A program made the translations under genes and the position numbers. Below, in pieces: positions 1 to 6,962 of a stretch of DNA of 27,353 nt; the first letter of the stretch is position 1; the number at the start of each line of letters is the position of its first letter. The notes under the pieces are model-generated. The model was not told the origin of the DNA, searched no databases, and was given only the letters and a program-made list of their open reading frames with translations. The DNA lies in contig CALFVE010000161.1 in NCBI GenBank assembly GCA_937928475.1, forward strand, positions 1 through 27,353, given 5' to 3'. Origin of the DNA: an uncultured bacterium (lineage in GTDB: Bacteria; Armatimonadota; Zipacnadia; Zipacnadales; Zipacnadaceae).

Positions 1-1498
1 AGGTCTTGGTCCGCTCCACGCTATCGTGCAGCAGGTTGAGGTACTCGCGAATCGGGGGCCCGGCCGGGCCGAAGTACCCGTCCAGAAACTCATTGATCAG
101 TTGTCGGTCATCCAACTGAGGGTTCCACAATAGTTTCGCCAGTACCCAGGCCCGCAGTTCCGCCATCTCCCCGCCCGGGGACTGGTAGTTGCCCTGCTCG
201 AAGAGTCCTTTGACCCCGTGGCTCACGAAGAAGCGCACGTTCGGCCCTAGCACGCGCAGGTTCGGGAAAGGCATGATATAGTGGGAAAAGTCGGTGGTGT
301 AGTCCCAAACGTAGAGCCGATTGCAGATCTTCGACCAGCCCTCGATGTCCTCAGCGAAGCGCCGGTTAGTTTCGCTGTCCAGCGGGGTAGCGAAGTCGCA
401 CTCGATGCTGCACAAGCGGATGATAACATTGGGTAACGGCTTGACGTGAAGCGGCGGCTTGCGGGTGTACTGGTAGGCCAAGGTGTCAATGGCCACCTGG
501 GGGTAGTGCTTGGCCACCTCCGCAGCCACATAGTTGACGAAATGCAAGAGCGGCCCGGCGGGGGAACCCTCTTCCTCCTCCAGTCGCTTGCACTCGGCAC
601 AGAGGCAATGGTTATCGGTATCGTTCTGGGAGACGGAGATGATGTTGGCGTTGGGATCCTCGGCGAGGTACTCTAGGACGCGCTCAGCAACGATCCGCTT
701 CACGTCGGGGTTGGTAAGGCAGAGTTGGCAGTAGGGCACCTCGGCCACGATGCGCTTGCCGTTGCGCTCGCTGTAATACTCCGGATGCTCCTTCGCGTAC
801 TTCTCCACCGGCACCAGCATCGCGAAAGTGTGGACAAAGAAGGGGCCGCCGTACCTTACCTTGCCACCCCGAGCCGCGTCGAGGTTCGGACGGTGGCCAT
901 TAGCCTTGTTGCGCACTGCAAAGTCCGGGTCGAAGGCGTCATACCAGAACGGCTCGCGATACTCCAGGGGCGGCACGTAGCGCACGTGCTGCTCGGGTAC
1001 GATCAGGTCCGGCTTGTGCGGTATCGTGCTGGCCTGCGACGACCACCAGCGGCAGCCCACGGTGTCTTCGAGGAAAGTATAAACCGCGTAGAGCGTCCCG
1101 CGCGGCTCCTCTCCGGCAAAGAAGAGGTGAGGGCCGCGGGTTTCGATAACAATGCCGTCCGGATGCAGCCCCTCCAGGTTGAGGTCGGGCGCCAGCCGCC
1201 GTTGCACCTCGCCTCGTCCCACTACCAGCAGCGGTCGCTCCGGCGGCTCCGCGGTGACGATGACCGGGAACTCTGCTCCGGTAACTCGTCTCAAGAAGGA
1301 GGCCAGTTCGTTGGCAGCGTGCTGGGTGGGTGAAGTAGCCCGCTGCCCTTCCGCGTCGGGCTCGGCGAGGGCCGAGGGGTCAATCACGATCACATAGTCA
1401 CTCTTGCCCGCGGCGGCCAGGCGCAGGTCGGCGCTGGCGCTCAACCCCGCGGTTAGCAGCATCACGACCACCAGCTCATAAACAGTCGCTCGCAGCAT
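1..1498 (-). CDS. DUF4838 domain glycosidase-like secreted protein (3' end cut by window)
   Basis: About 499 codons run from an ATG at 1498 to the window edge without a stop, so the C-terminus is missing. Residues 1-23 form a signal peptide (hydrophobic VVVMLLTAGLSASA, likely cut before D24), so the protein is exported. Residues about 55-150 look like the non-catalytic N-terminal domain of GH67 alpha-glucuronidases (ANELASFLRRVTGAEFPV). Residues about 180-420 match DUF4838, including the family-typical Cys-rich QNDTDNHCLCAEC (291-303). The family occurs in polysaccharide-degrading bacteria and is thought to be a TIM-barrel glycoside hydrolase; its substrate is unknown. A GGGAGAG ribosome site lies about 9-14 bases before the ATG. 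It is transcribed in the same direction as the sialidase-like gene, 85 bases downstream of it. Function as a glycosidase is inferred. Confidence 0.85.
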   Translation of the reverse strand, partial: MLRATVYELVVVMLLTAGLSASADLRLAAAGKSDYVIVIDPSALAEPDAEGQRATSPTQHAANELASFLRRVTGAEFPVIVTAEPPERPLLVVGRGEVQRRLAPDLNLEGLHPDGIVIETRGPHLFFAGEEPRGTLYAVYTFLEDTVGCRWWSSQASTIPHKPDLIVPEQHVRYVPPLEYREPFWYDAFDPDFAVRNKANGHRPNLDAARGGKVRYGGPFFVHTFAMLVPVEKYAKEHPEYYSERNGKRIVAEVPYCQLCLTNPDVKRIVAERVLEYLAEDPNANIISVSQNDTDNHCLCAECKRLEEEEGSPAGPLLHFVNYVAAEVAKHYPQVAIDTLAYQYTRKPPLHVKPLPNVIIRLCSIECDFATPLDSETNRRFAEDIEGWSKICNRLYVWDYTTDFSHYIMPFPNLRVLGPNVRFFVSHGVKGLFEQGNYQSPGGEMAELRAWVLAKLLWNPQLDDRQLINEFLDGYFGPAGPPIREYLNLLHDSVERTKT

Positions 1499-1583
1499 CG
1501 CTCATCACTCTCCCGGCAGTCGCTGAACCCAATTCTGCGTTTCATTGCGGAACGTGTCACCCCATCCCGCCGGCGCGGCCGGC

Positions 1584-2750
1584 TCAGTCCAGCCGAATCC
1601 GATAACGGTAGAGGTCCGCCAGGCGCCAGTCTTCGCTGCGTTCCCCCAGGCGGGACATGAACAGGACCACGTCGCCGGTCTCGCGGTCTTGGTAGAAGCG
1701 GAAGTTGGAGAGTTGTACCCCGGGATGATCCTCCGGCCGGCGCTGATCTATGATCAACATGCTGTGCCGCTTGAGCGCGAAGGGTTCTTCCTGCACCTCG
1801 AAGATCGCCAGCGGGGAGCGAGGCCAGTTGCCGTGGGCGCGTTCAGCGCTCAGGCAAGGGTTGCCGATCCAATAAAGCCGCCCGTTGAGGTCCGAGCGGA
1901 ACAGGGCCGAGCCGTTGCCGCCGGATTCAAGGAGAGTGTGATCGTCGAAGCGCAAGGGCGTGGGAGCGCTCCAGGTGTCCCCGCCGTCCTGCGAGTACGC
2001 GACCCACTTGAAGCCCGGGCGTTCGCGGAAGGCGGTGTTGTCGCCGCGGCAGATCATCACGAGCCGTCCGTCCCGCAGTTCGGCCACCGCCGGCTCGCAG
2101 AGACCCCGGCTGGAGACCTCCAAAGGCAGGTGCACGAGGTCGCTCAGGCGCCAGTCCCAGCCGTCACTTCGGCGCTCGCCGATAATCACCAGCGCGGCGT
2201 AGGACTTGTCCCAGCAGTTCGGGTGCCAGAGAGGATTGCCTTGCTCGTCATAGGCCGCGGTCTGAGCGGGGATGAGCAGGCGGCCGGTCGAGGTCAGCAG
2301 GGGGACGCAGAAACTGATCATGAGGCCGCCGGGCAGGCCGAAGTCGCTGCGTTGGGTGCGACGGTACTCGCCAGTGCGGGGGTCGTACCGCGCGAATTCC
2401 ACCTCCCACCGCACCAAATGCATTTCCCGTCCCTCGGGCCGGAAGCAGCGGTCCACAAACAGCCAGATCGCGCCCGTGTGCGGATCCAGGAAGGTGGCAT
2501 TCTCACTGTAAACCTGGTGCCCGCCCTCGACCGGGGTGCTGCTCAGGCGCACCTGCGGCTCCGACCAGGTCCGGCCGTTGTCAAGGCTGAGCATTTCGGT
2601 CCAGTCGTCATAAGCGTCGGAGTCGGACTCCCAGGCATAGCGGAACAGGAGATGGTTCTGGGTCGGGCTGAAGTACACTGCCGAACCCGGCATGAGTCCC
2701 CGCGGGCCGCCGCCCTGCTCAACGAAGACCTCCCGACTGAGCAGTTTCAT
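1584..2750 (-). CDS. Sialidase-superfamily (BNR/Asp-box) protein
   Basis: This 388-residue protein has two clear Asp-boxes, SLDNGRTW (55-62) and SQDGGDTW (253-260), and the sialidase-like stretch CEPAVAELRDGRLVMICRG around 218-236. These indicate a six-bladed sialidase beta-propeller. No signal peptide is visible, unlike most secreted sialidases, so it may act in the cytoplasm. Proteins of this kind are annotated as exo-alpha-sialidase, but many hydrolyse or bind other sugars, and real sialic-acid activity cannot be inferred. The start ATG directly follows the TAG stop of the flavodoxin-like gene with no spacer, which implies co-transcription and probably translational re-initiation. The DUF4838 gene follows downstream. 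Confidence 0.85.
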   Translation of the reverse strand: MKLLSREVFVEQGGGPRGLMPGSAVYFSPTQNHLLFRYAWESDSDAYDDWTEMLSLDNGRTWSEPQVRLSSTPVEGGHQVYSENATFLDPHTGAIWLFVDRCFRPEGREMHLVRWEVEFARYDPRTGEYRRTQRSDFGLPGGLMISFCVPLLTSTGRLLIPAQTAAYDEQGNPLWHPNCWDKSYAALVIIGERRSDGWDWRLSDLVHLPLEVSSRGLCEPAVAELRDGRLVMICRGDNTAFRERPGFKWVAYSQDGGDTWSAPTPLRFDDHTLLESGGNGSALFRSDLNGRLYWIGNPCLSAERAHGNWPRSPLAIFEVQEEPFALKRHSMLIIDQRRPEDHPGVQLSNFRFYQDRETGDVVLFMSRLGERSEDWRLADLYRYRIRLD

Positions 2751-3305
2751 CTAAGCCTCGCCTCCGGAGGTCTCGGCCTGCGCCAGTTTACCACCCACTT
2801 CAGCAGCCCAGCGGCGGATGGTTTCCCAGTCGCGGTAATCCACAAACCCCGAGGTAGGCAGTCCCTCTTCCGCCGCGGCGCGGCGCATCACTGCGCGCAC
2901 CAGCGGGTTGTACTTGTCGAAGTGCAGCACCCCACCGAAGGCCTCCACGGCGATCGGCTTAATCTCGGGGTAGCGCGCCAGCAGACGAGGGAGCGATTCG
3001 CCCACGATCCGGCGTCCACCCTCGACAGTCCGCGCCGTCAAGCAGACGCAGAACAGGGCGACCGGTCTCTTGGCCAGATCATGCCGGAAGCGGGAGAGGA
3101 AGCGGCTTACCCCACCCAGCCAGCGGTTGGCGCGCAGGGAGGTGCCGATGACCACCGCCTCATATCCCTCCAGGCTGCGCACCTCCCCGAGGGGATGCAC
3201 GGCCACGGCGTGCTTCTCCCCCAGGACCTGCCCGATGACTTTGGCAACCTCGGCGGTAGCGCCGAAGCCGCTGGCATAGCCGACAAGCACTCGCAACGCA
3301 TTCAC
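2751..3305 (-). CDS. Flavodoxin-domain protein, HemG-like
   Basis: The 184-residue product starts with a flavodoxin phosphate-binding loop, LVGYASGFGATAEVA (about 7-21), followed by the alternating beta/alpha pattern of the fold (VVIGTSL, ALFCVCLT). Its end, FVDYRDWETIRRWA, resembles the DxRDWxxIxxWA tail of menaquinone-dependent protoporphyrinogen IX dehydrogenase (HemG) and its paralogues. It probably binds FMN and carries electrons in the cytoplasm; a haem role is not supported because no haem-biosynthesis genes are nearby. The start is a GTG at 3305 with only a short GCGAG near it. An extension upstream in frame is possible, so the start is uncertain. It is followed without a gap by the sialidase-like gene and lies 41 bases after the DUF456 gene. 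Confidence 0.8.
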   Translation of the reverse strand: MNALRVLVGYASGFGATAEVAKVIGQVLGEKHAVAVHPLGEVRSLEGYEAVVIGTSLRANRWLGGVSRFLSRFRHDLAKRPVALFCVCLTARTVEGGRRIVGESLPRLLARYPEIKPIAVEAFGGVLHFDKYNPLVRAVMRRAAAEEGLPTSGFVDYRDWETIRRWAAEVGGKLAQAETSGGEA

Positions 3306-3346
3306 CTCGCTAGATTGGTCGCTGGCGCGCCTCCGTTAAGCCAGCC

Positions 3347-3922
3347 TCAGAAGGAGTAGACCAAGAGCACGAGCAGGATGACGACGGCCAGGCCGCCTTT
3401 GACCAGGCCTCCGGCCAGGCGACCGACCAGCGCTCCCCACCCGGCGCGCCGTGCCTCCTCGGGGCTGTGTCCTTGCCGCCGCTCATACCAGTACCCGCCC
3501 AGATAGCCCCCGACCAGACCCCCGGCCAGCGGCGGGAGGATCACCCCTACCAGAAATCCGGCGACGCCTCCCACCAGGCCGAGAACGCCGGTCACGCCCG
3601 ACAGCCACCCGAACAGGAAGGCGCCCACCAGGCCACCTGCTACCGCCCACCACATGGTGCGGCTACTGCCCCCGTAGCGGCGCACGCCCATCATGCTCAG
3701 GATGTTGTCGACCAGTTCCGCGAAGACGGCGACGGGCAGCAGCCCCAGTACTAGCCAGATTGAGGGCCGGTCCCAGCCGTGCGCTGCCGAATAGATCAGG
3801 CCGCAGAGCACAATCAGCACATTGCCCGGCAGCCCCAAGAAGGCAGCGACTACCCCCAGGGTCATGCCGGCCACGTAGACCGTGGCGCCCAGCCAGTGCA
3901 ATGCCTCTGCCCACCAAGGCAA
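3347..3922 (-). CDS. DUF456 integral membrane protein
   Basis: This 191-residue protein is almost entirely hydrophobic and Gly-rich, with about five or six membrane segments: roughly 12-30, 33-48, 55-75, 86-110, 112-140 and 168-190. The pattern LGLPGNVLIVL followed by a Gly-rich repeat (GGVAGFLVGVILPPLAGGLVGGYLGG) and a soluble WYERRQGHSPEEARRAGWGALVGR loop is typical of DUF456, a family of unknown function. The start is a TTG at 3922, chosen because AGGAGG sits 7 bases before it and there is no better ATG near it. It is divergent from the RbsD-like fusion gene with 125 bases between them and probably heads the 3922-to-1 minus-strand run. Confidence 0.85.
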   Translation of the reverse strand: MPWWAEALHWLGATVYVAGMTLGVVAAFLGLPGNVLIVLCGLIYSAAHGWDRPSIWLVLGLLPVAVFAELVDNILSMMGVRRYGGSSRTMWWAVAGGLVGAFLFGWLSGVTGVLGLVGGVAGFLVGVILPPLAGGLVGGYLGGYWYERRQGHSPEEARRAGWGALVGRLAGGLVKGGLAVVILLVLLVYSF

Positions 3923-3977
3923 GGGCTGTCCTCCTCAGGCAAGGGTGTATGAGCGTTTCGCCGCCCGCGACGGCTTT

Positions 3978-3994
3978 CCTTCCCCGCAGGAAGG
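3978..3994. other. Short perfect hairpin in the DUF456/RbsD-fusion divergent gap
   Basis: CCTTCC and GGAAGG form a 6-base perfect stem around a 5-base loop. It lies between the two divergent starts and could be an operator half-site pair or an mRNA leader hairpin. Nothing else in the 125-base gap was recognised, and no convincing promoter hexamers were seen. Confidence 0.3.
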
Positions 3995-4047
3995 GCCGCC
4001 CAGAACGCAGAAATAGCGGGGAACTTACGTTGAAGGAGGACCGAACT

Positions 4048-4632
4048 ATGACCTGGGAGTACCTCGAGACCCATGATTCCGCTGACCTGGCGCGCCTGGG
4101 CGCGGCGGGCTGGGAACTGGTGGCGGTGGTGCAGGAAGGCGAGCGGAGCAAGTACGTGTTCAAGCGCCCAGTGGCGGATCTCAAACACCGGTTCACCCAA
4201 GAGCAGGTGGAGGCCTTCTTCGCCGGGCGTGGACACGCGGGCCCGGAGCGCGCCTCGGCGCTACTCAATCCGCACGTCGCCTCCCTGCTGCGGCGTCTGG
4301 GACACACCGACTGGCTGATCATCCCCGACAAGGGGTTTCCCATTCCGCCCGGGGTGGAGACGGTGGACCTGAGCCTGAGCGCGGATATTCCGACGGTGCC
4401 GCAGGTCATCGCGGCGATTGAGGCCGCCTTCCCCTTCGACCGACTGATCTGCGCCGAGGAACTCAAGCGGGCTGCGCCCCGGCGCTTTGAGGAATATCAG
4501 CGCATCGCGGGGGATCGCCCGGTGGAGACCTTCCCGCATGTGGTGTTCAAGGAGATCGCCGCGCGCGCCAGAGGCTGCCTGCGCAGCGCCGACAGCACGC
4601 CGTTTGGGAATGTGATTTTGGTTTGTGGGTAG
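4048..4632 (+). CDS. DUF4177-like / RbsD-FucU-like fusion protein
   Basis: The product has 194 residues. Residues 1-41 (WEYLETH..LGAAGWELVAVV..YVFKRP) match the small DUF4177-type domain. Residues about 72-194 align along their length with D-ribose pyranase RbsD and fucose mutarotase FucU: the start LNPHVASLLRRLGHTD (73-88) with the active-site His at 86, PDKGFPIP (93-100) with Asp 94, CAEELK (135-140), His 164, and the terminal TPFGNVIL. RbsD-like enzymes interconvert anomers of free sugars. The usual active-site Tyr-x-Asn near the C-terminus reads Phe186-Gly-Asn188, so activity may be altered. The ATG is chosen over longer in-frame extensions because GAAGGAGGA lies 7-15 bases before it and homology starts there. 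A heptamer array begins inside its stop codon. Confidence 0.82.
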   Translation: MTWEYLETHDSADLARLGAAGWELVAVVQEGERSKYVFKRPVADLKHRFTQEQVEAFFAGRGHAGPERASALLNPHVASLLRRLGHTDWLIIPDKGFPIPPGVETVDLSLSADIPTVPQVIAAIEAAFPFDRLICAEELKRAAPRRFEEYQRIAGDRPVETFPHVVFKEIAARARGCLRSADSTPFGNVILVCG

Positions 4633-4680
4633 TGGAGAGTGGAAAGTGAAAAGCCGGAAGTGGTGAGTGCTCAGTGGGAC
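4632..4680 (+). repeat. Degenerate heptanucleotide array, 7 units, at a stop codon
   Basis: Seven consecutive 7-base units begin at the last base of the RbsD-fusion stop codon. Examples are GTGGAGA, GTGGAAA and GTGAAAA, and later GTGGTGA, GTGCTCA and GTGGGAC. The consensus is GTGGNNA. It resembles the short tandemly repeated repetitive (STRR) heptamers described in cyanobacteria. It is G-rich on the sense strand of the gene before it. Confidence 0.8.
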
Positions 4681-4699
4681 GGGGGGCGCGCTCCGCCGT

Positions 4700-4720
4700 T
4701 TTCCACTTTCCACTTCCGGC
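4700..4720 (-). repeat. Inverted mini-array of the same heptamer
   Basis: Two TTTCCAC units and TTCCGGC are the minus-strand form of GTGGAAA-type heptamers found at 4632-4680. CCGGAAGTGG at 4654-4663 and CCACTTCCGG at 4710-4719 are a perfect 10-base inverted repeat, so the two arrays could fold into a long hairpin between the RbsD-fusion and DUF1003 genes. Confidence 0.7.
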
Positions 4721-4776
4721 CGGCGATCCTAGGACACGAGCGCCGCGGGAGACGCGGCGCGGAAGGGGAGACAAAG

Positions 4777-5277
4777 ATGGCGTCGGAACCGCAAGCGTCT
4801 TCGTTGCCCAGTGCACAGGAGGTCATCGCTCAGCGCGTGCCCGCGAGGAACATAAACGAAGCACACGCCGCCAGCCTCAGCACGATGGAGCGCCTGGCCC
4901 TGTGGATCACTAACCAGGTGGGGACCATGGGCTTCTTCATCATCATCTTCGCCTGGACGGCGCTGTGGCTGGGCTGGAACCTGCTGGCCCAGGCGTTGCA
5001 CTGGCCAGGGGTTATTGACCAGCCCTGGCAGTTCCTGGTCTGGTTGTTCATCTCCAACCTGATCCAGATTCACCTGATGCCGCTGATCATGGTGGGGCAG
5101 AATCTGCAGGGGCGGCATGCGGAGATGCGGGCGGAGCACACCTACCAGCTGACCGAGCGGGACGAGTACGAGGCGGAGATAGCGCTGCGGTACCTGCAGG
5201 CGATCTACGAGGCGCTGCAAGGGATCGAGAAGCGGCTGGGCAGGCTGGAGGGCCCAGAGCGAGTGTCACAGGGGTGA
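4777..5277 (+). CDS. DUF1003 membrane protein
   Basis: The 166-residue product matches DUF1003. It has an N-terminal soluble part, a segment at about 49-72 (TMGFFIIIFAWTALWLGWNLL), a second at about 87-110 (FLVWLFISNLIQIHLMPLIMV), then NLQGRHAEMRAEHTYQLTERDEYEAEIALRYLQ, the conserved polar tail of the family, and a short charged helix that may be coiled coil. Function is unknown; it is an inner-membrane protein. The ATG at 4777 is chosen over longer in-frame extensions because GGAAGGGGAG lies 6-15 bases before it and upstream sequence is repeat. It follows the RbsD-like fusion with a 144-base spacer containing heptamer arrays, and converges on the glycosidase-like gene. Confidence 0.87.
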   Translation: MASEPQASSLPSAQEVIAQRVPARNINEAHAASLSTMERLALWITNQVGTMGFFIIIFAWTALWLGWNLLAQALHWPGVIDQPWQFLVWLFISNLIQIHLMPLIMVGQNLQGRHAEMRAEHTYQLTERDEYEAEIALRYLQAIYEALQGIEKRLGRLEGPERVSQG

Positions 5278-5352
5278 CGTGCCTACGGCAGACGCCGGGG
5301 TGCGTAGCCCCCGTCCCACAGCAGAGGCGGGCGGGAGACCTGCGCTACTGCC

Positions 5353-6714
5353 CTACGCAAAGTCGAGCTTATAGATGCGCACCCCCCAGGGCTCGAAGCT
5401 GTCGTACAGGGTCTGCGCTTCCACCTTGGTGGGCGGGCGAGGGTCGAACAGCGAGTCGAGTCTCTGAATCACCCGGGGGAAGTCAATCTTGGCCGCGAGG
5501 GGCTGCCCATCTACGTTGGCAGCGAAGAGATAGTAGTCTTTCTCGAAGCGCTTGAGCAGGCAGCGGATCGGCGCGTCCGAGGTGTGCGCCCCCTGCACGC
5601 TCACGTTGTAGGCAATGGGTGCGGTCGGCGAGAGAAGCACCGGCTTCAGGGTTTCCAGTTCTCCGTTGATCCGCACCAGCGCCTGCCACAGTTCCCGCGA
5701 CTGGCGCAGGTTCTCGGGGGTCGCGATGTAGCGCTCCTCCTTCGCACCGCCCGTGTCCTCGACAGGGTCTGGAGAGACCCCCATGGACAGCGCGTTGCGC
5801 ATGACGAAGGAATCATAGGCAAACACCCAGATGCCGGTGGCACCGTGGATGATTCCGGCGTAGATCATACATCGCTCTTGCTGGGGCGTGGGGATTTCCA
5901 GTTGCCGCTGCACCCGCTTGCGGGTCAGATGCGCCTGCACCACCAGCCACAGGGGCAGGCGCTCCCCGGTGGCGCTCAGCGCCATCTGCAGGGTGGCGGG
6001 AATGCCCTTATGTCCCGCAATCGTGGTAGTATCCTCCAGAATCGTGTAGTTGTCATGCGCACTGATGTCCCCGGCGGCCGCCCAGCGCAGCCACCACTGC
6101 GTGCGCGGCTCCAGGATCCCCGCGGCCACATCCAAGGGGAAGACCGGGTGAATTGGGTCCACCCGCTTGATCTCGGCGCGCCGCTGCTGGAACTCCTGGA
6201 AGTGCCCCTCCATGTCCTGGCCCCAGTAGCGACCGGTGGGTTCCTCGTCGAGGTACCATCCCAGGATGCAGGGGTGATTGGCATACTGGGCGACCTCTCC
6301 CATGGTAGGGTTGTGGTAGACGACCTGCAGTCCTTCCCGCTCCGCTTCCGGAATGATCTGTCCCAGCCGGATCTTCTCGAAGACGTGGACAAAGTTGAAC
6401 CCCGCCGGTTTGAAGGGGGCGAGCGAATAGGTTCTCCCGTAAAAGGTGCCGGTCAGCGCGTGGTAGATGCCGCGAGGGAAGAAGGAGCGCTGCGGATCGT
6501 AACTCATCAGCAAACGTCCCTGGGCGTCGGTGTGGGGAACCCCGCGCTGGTACACATACTGGGCCGCCCCGGGGGTGGGTTCCCAGTCCTGGCCGTTGCC
6601 CGGCCGGGGCAACAGGACTAACGAAACCACGACCGCCGCGAACACGACCAGCCCGGAAAGGATCCAGGCAGTGAAGAAGCCGGCCCGGCCGGCGCTGCGT
6701 GCACTTCGGCTCAT
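5353..6714 (-). CDS. Membrane-anchored or secreted TIM-barrel glycosidase-like protein
   Basis: This 453-residue product has an N-terminal membrane segment at about 12-36 (FFTAWILSGLVVFAAVVVSLVLL) after a basic start, so it is anchored or exported. The rest looks like a clan-A (beta/alpha)8 glycosidase: FFPRGIYHAL, then HPCILGWYLDEEPTG (147-161) with an acidic DEEP motif typical of an acid/base Glu, and GATGIWVFAYDSF (291-303) as a later strand. The last 90 residues (YYLFAANVDGQ...) look like a C-terminal beta-sandwich. No specific GH family can be named. The ATG at 6714 is preferred over one 78 bases upstream because CGGAGGAA lies 6-8 bases before it. It is divergent from the aminotransferase gene. 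Confidence 0.75.
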   Translation of the reverse strand: MSRSARSAGRAGFFTAWILSGLVVFAAVVVSLVLLPRPGNGQDWEPTPGAAQYVYQRGVPHTDAQGRLLMSYDPQRSFFPRGIYHALTGTFYGRTYSLAPFKPAGFNFVHVFEKIRLGQIIPEAEREGLQVVYHNPTMGEVAQYANHPCILGWYLDEEPTGRYWGQDMEGHFQEFQQRRAEIKRVDPIHPVFPLDVAAGILEPRTQWWLRWAAAGDISAHDNYTILEDTTTIAGHKGIPATLQMALSATGERLPLWLVVQAHLTRKRVQRQLEIPTPQQERCMIYAGIIHGATGIWVFAYDSFVMRNALSMGVSPDPVEDTGGAKEERYIATPENLRQSRELWQALVRINGELETLKPVLLSPTAPIAYNVSVQGAHTSDAPIRCLLKRFEKDYYLFAANVDGQPLAAKIDFPRVIQRLDSLFDPRPPTKVEAQTLYDSFEPWGVRIYKLDFA

Positions 6715-6824
6715 GGGAAATTCCTCCGTACGCGTAGACGCCTGGCAAGCCGGCAGAGTTCCGGCCGCCTCAGGTCGAAGCCCCCGGGGCACAGGCGCGA
6801 GGACAGCATCTGCCTGTGGTAAGG

Positions 6825-6830
6825 ATTATA
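6825..6830 (-). promoter_or_regulatory. Candidate -10 box for the glycosidase-like gene
   Basis: On the minus strand these bases read TATAAT, a perfect sigma-70 -10 hexamer in otherwise GC-rich DNA, about 110 bases before the ATG at 6714. No good -35 hexamer sits 16-18 bases upstream, so it may depend on an activator. Confidence 0.4.
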
Positions 6831-6873
6831 GCCGAAGAACAACCGCGATACACCTGATTCCCGCCCTTGGGTC

Positions 6874-6902
6874 TTGTCGAGCGGCCAGCGGAAGGGTATG
6901 AT
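6874..6902 (+). promoter_or_regulatory. Sigma-70-like promoter for the aminotransferase gene
   Basis: TTGTCG (6874-6879), a 17-base spacer and TATGAT (6897-6902) match the sigma-70 consensus in 4 of 6 and 5 of 6 positions. The expected transcript start is near 6910, giving a leader of about 50 bases before the ATG at 6963. Confidence 0.55.
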
Positions 6903-6962
6903 TGCTGCCACAAGGGGAGCGTGCCGCGCTCCCCTTACTCCTAGCTGCCGGGGTTCCTGCTC

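Noticed and set aside
1545..3359. Long plus-strand open frame of about 604 codons
   Set aside because: It is the antisense of the sialidase-like and flavodoxin-like genes, has no recognisable domain and no ribosome site; a GC-rich codon-bias shadow.
3451..4047. In-frame upstream extension of the RbsD-like fusion gene
   Set aside because: It overlaps the DUF456 gene on the other strand, is Arg/Pro-rich, and the ATG at 4048 has GAAGGAGGA before it.
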